This document shows positions 62,346 through 64,000 of a stretch of DNA of 64,000 nt, piece after piece (positions within the stretch are counted from its first letter, which is position 1; each line of letters opens with the position of its first letter). The stretch lies in the NCBI RefSeq assembly GCF_964340395.1, contig NC_135549.1, positions 20,586,342 through 20,650,341 of the forward strand. The letters run 5' to 3'. Both the position numbers and the translations under genes were made by a program. The notes beneath the pieces were generated by a model that was not told the DNA's origin, ran no database searches, and saw only the letters and a list, made by a program, of their open reading frames with translations. This stretch comes from Glandiceps talaboti (Eukaryota; Hemichordata; Enteropneusta; Spengelidae).

Positions 62346-64000
62346 GTAGTACTGTTGAGTTGTAAAAAACAGCTATGTTTATACATTATACTTTTGACAG
62401 ACATGTTCCTTTGCAATAAATTGTTGAGTGTAGATTTAAGAGCCTATAGGAAGAAATAAACCACAAAAATTCCAGCATTGATAGACCTACAAATGAATTG
62501 TATCGTGCATCATCGCCTATTTTGTTAGAACATAAAAATGTCAAACCACAAAGAAATGGCAAGGAAACAATAGAATGGCCATGAAACTTGACCATCAGAA
62601 ATTACTGAAACCAGAAACAAAACTGAAAAGCAAGGAAGACAAAAGGAACAATTCCAGGAATTTCGAGTTTCAAACACAAGGTCATTTCATCGGGATCTTC
62701 CTCTCTGGGTCCCAAGGATTTTCACAAGGATTTTTGTTATCAATAAAGTGGAACAAATAGTCATAAACTACACATATGAGGGATTTTATTTCTTGTGTGG
62801 TTAACCCTGACAGCCAACTCAATGAGACGTAATTTAGATAAAAATTTGACACAGACATGCAGTCACTTCCGCACGATAAAATATTTCTTACGCACTAAGT
62901 AACGTCTTTACAGAAAACTTTTTAATCCAAGTATGTCAAAGTTTGCTGTAGCTCAACTAACTAGAAAATAAAACAGCAACAACGTATTTACCTTTTGTTT
63001 TCAAAATCCACAAGAATGCATCTTAATGCAGACCTTTATGTACATTTTTTTTTTCAAAGTACAGCAACCCCCGCTAGGCTACCCTACCCTATACCTGTAC
63101 CGTACAACAGGCATGGTGGGTGTAACTTTTAATTCTTTAAATTCATTCTAAATAGTAATAATACCGCAACAAAGCACTCGACAAATCTGTGGTAAATTCC
63201 ATCCACCTGGAATCCCAATTTGGCTATTTTCTGTGCAATGTTTTTTTGGGAGGTGATATGACCTGTTGAACTCGTAACAAAGCTATCCAGCATTCCTCTG
63301 TCAATGACTGTCTTACACTGCATGGCATGCCAGAATTATCAATGCTAAAATGATGGTGTTTAGTCTATGGACGACTACACAATAAGCTTTCTAATGTACT
63401 CTCTCTAGACTTTTAGTACCCCGAGACACAACTAAATTGGTGCTATTGAGATTGTAGACATGTCGTCGACTATATCCTATTGGATAGAAATCTGTTATAT
63501 AAACTTCTTTTTTTTTAGAAATCACAGCCACACATACAGCCGTGCCTTTAGCTTCATTAAAACAGGTATTTTATGCCAGACAAGAAATAGCAAGACCAAG
63601 AAAAACTCAATCATTCTCTACATAGAGTTGAAGCATATCTGATGATCTCAGATCTCAGACAAAATTTACTTTGAGTTTGAGTGCCATAAACATGAACACA
63701 AGGAAATTGGAATAATTCACAACAAATTGTGTTATATGTACAAGACTAAGAAAGATTTACTACAATGATTTACTTGCTTGAGTTGAAAAGCATGGCAACT
63801 TCACACCACTATCTTCAAGATGATAGGAGCATGCACTCACTTCTTTTACTTCATAATTCATTACAAATTTAAACCAACAAGTAGAAAACAAAACAGTAAA
63901 TTATATATTTGTACATCATGTGTTTATTCCTCTCAAAAAAAACAACAACCAAACTAACAAGAATTTTGGTTCAATTTTGAATGTTAACCTATGAAACATC

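Larger units (their letters stand above)
55423..64000 (-). other. Probable large NUAK intron, no exon seen
   Basis: I searched both strands for the kinase glycine loop, catalytic Lys and N-lobe helices and found none. The region holds a CTGT microsatellite (55721-55749), several minisatellites (56342-56807, 57150-57321, 62040-62345) and poly-G or poly-C runs (59628-59640, 60794-60818). Confidence 0.55.

Noticed and set aside
55423-64000. NUAK N-lobe exon
   Set aside because: No glycine loop, VAIK-type Lys motif or HPHI-type segment could be found on the minus strand.

Overview
The window is animal nuclear DNA, most likely from a marine invertebrate. It is AT-rich, with long introns, GT-AG splice sites, many microsatellites and several small inverted-repeat transposons. 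Three multi-exon genes can be read. The key clue to the host is a flagellar creatine kinase with three fused kinase domains, a protein known from ciliated sperm of echinoderms, tunicates, annelids and other invertebrates. I cannot fix the phylum from the sequence alone.

Layout. (1) About 1-19.9 kb, plus strand: the 3' part of an FGD-family Rho guanine-nucleotide exchange factor. Fifteen exons join in one unbroken frame (483 residues) giving DH (partial), PH, FYVE and PH domains. The 5' exons lie left of the window. (2) About 20-28 kb: intergenic, with microsatellites, a 120-bp transposon with a clean target-site duplication, and two unrecognised open segments. (3) About 28-45.5 kb, plus strand: the flagellar creatine kinase. 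A myristoylation/palmitoylation start (MGCGGSK) and a low-complexity linker sit on five small exons. One 3.4-kb intronless exon then encodes all three creatine kinase domains and an acidic tail. (4) About 45.5-49.4 kb: convergent intergenic DNA with a 40-bp minisatellite that has a four-unit higher order, and a TA-flanked inverted-repeat element. (5) About 49.4 kb to beyond the right edge, minus strand: the 3' part of a NUAK (AMPK-related) protein kinase. Its N-lobe exons were not found and probably lie beyond 64 kb.

The three genes have no obvious joint pathway. FGD-type proteins activate Cdc42-like GTPases at membranes, NUAK acts downstream of LKB1 on myosin phosphatase, and flagellar creatine kinase carries high-energy phosphate along the sperm tail. 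I saw no unprecedented system. The most useful leads are the frame-neutral cassette exons of the creatine kinase N-terminus, an X-box (RFX) match just upstream of its first coding exon, a duplicated splice acceptor in the FGD gene that would create a stop codon, a cluster of DR1 nuclear-receptor motifs in the FGD locus, and several miniature transposons with identifiable ends.
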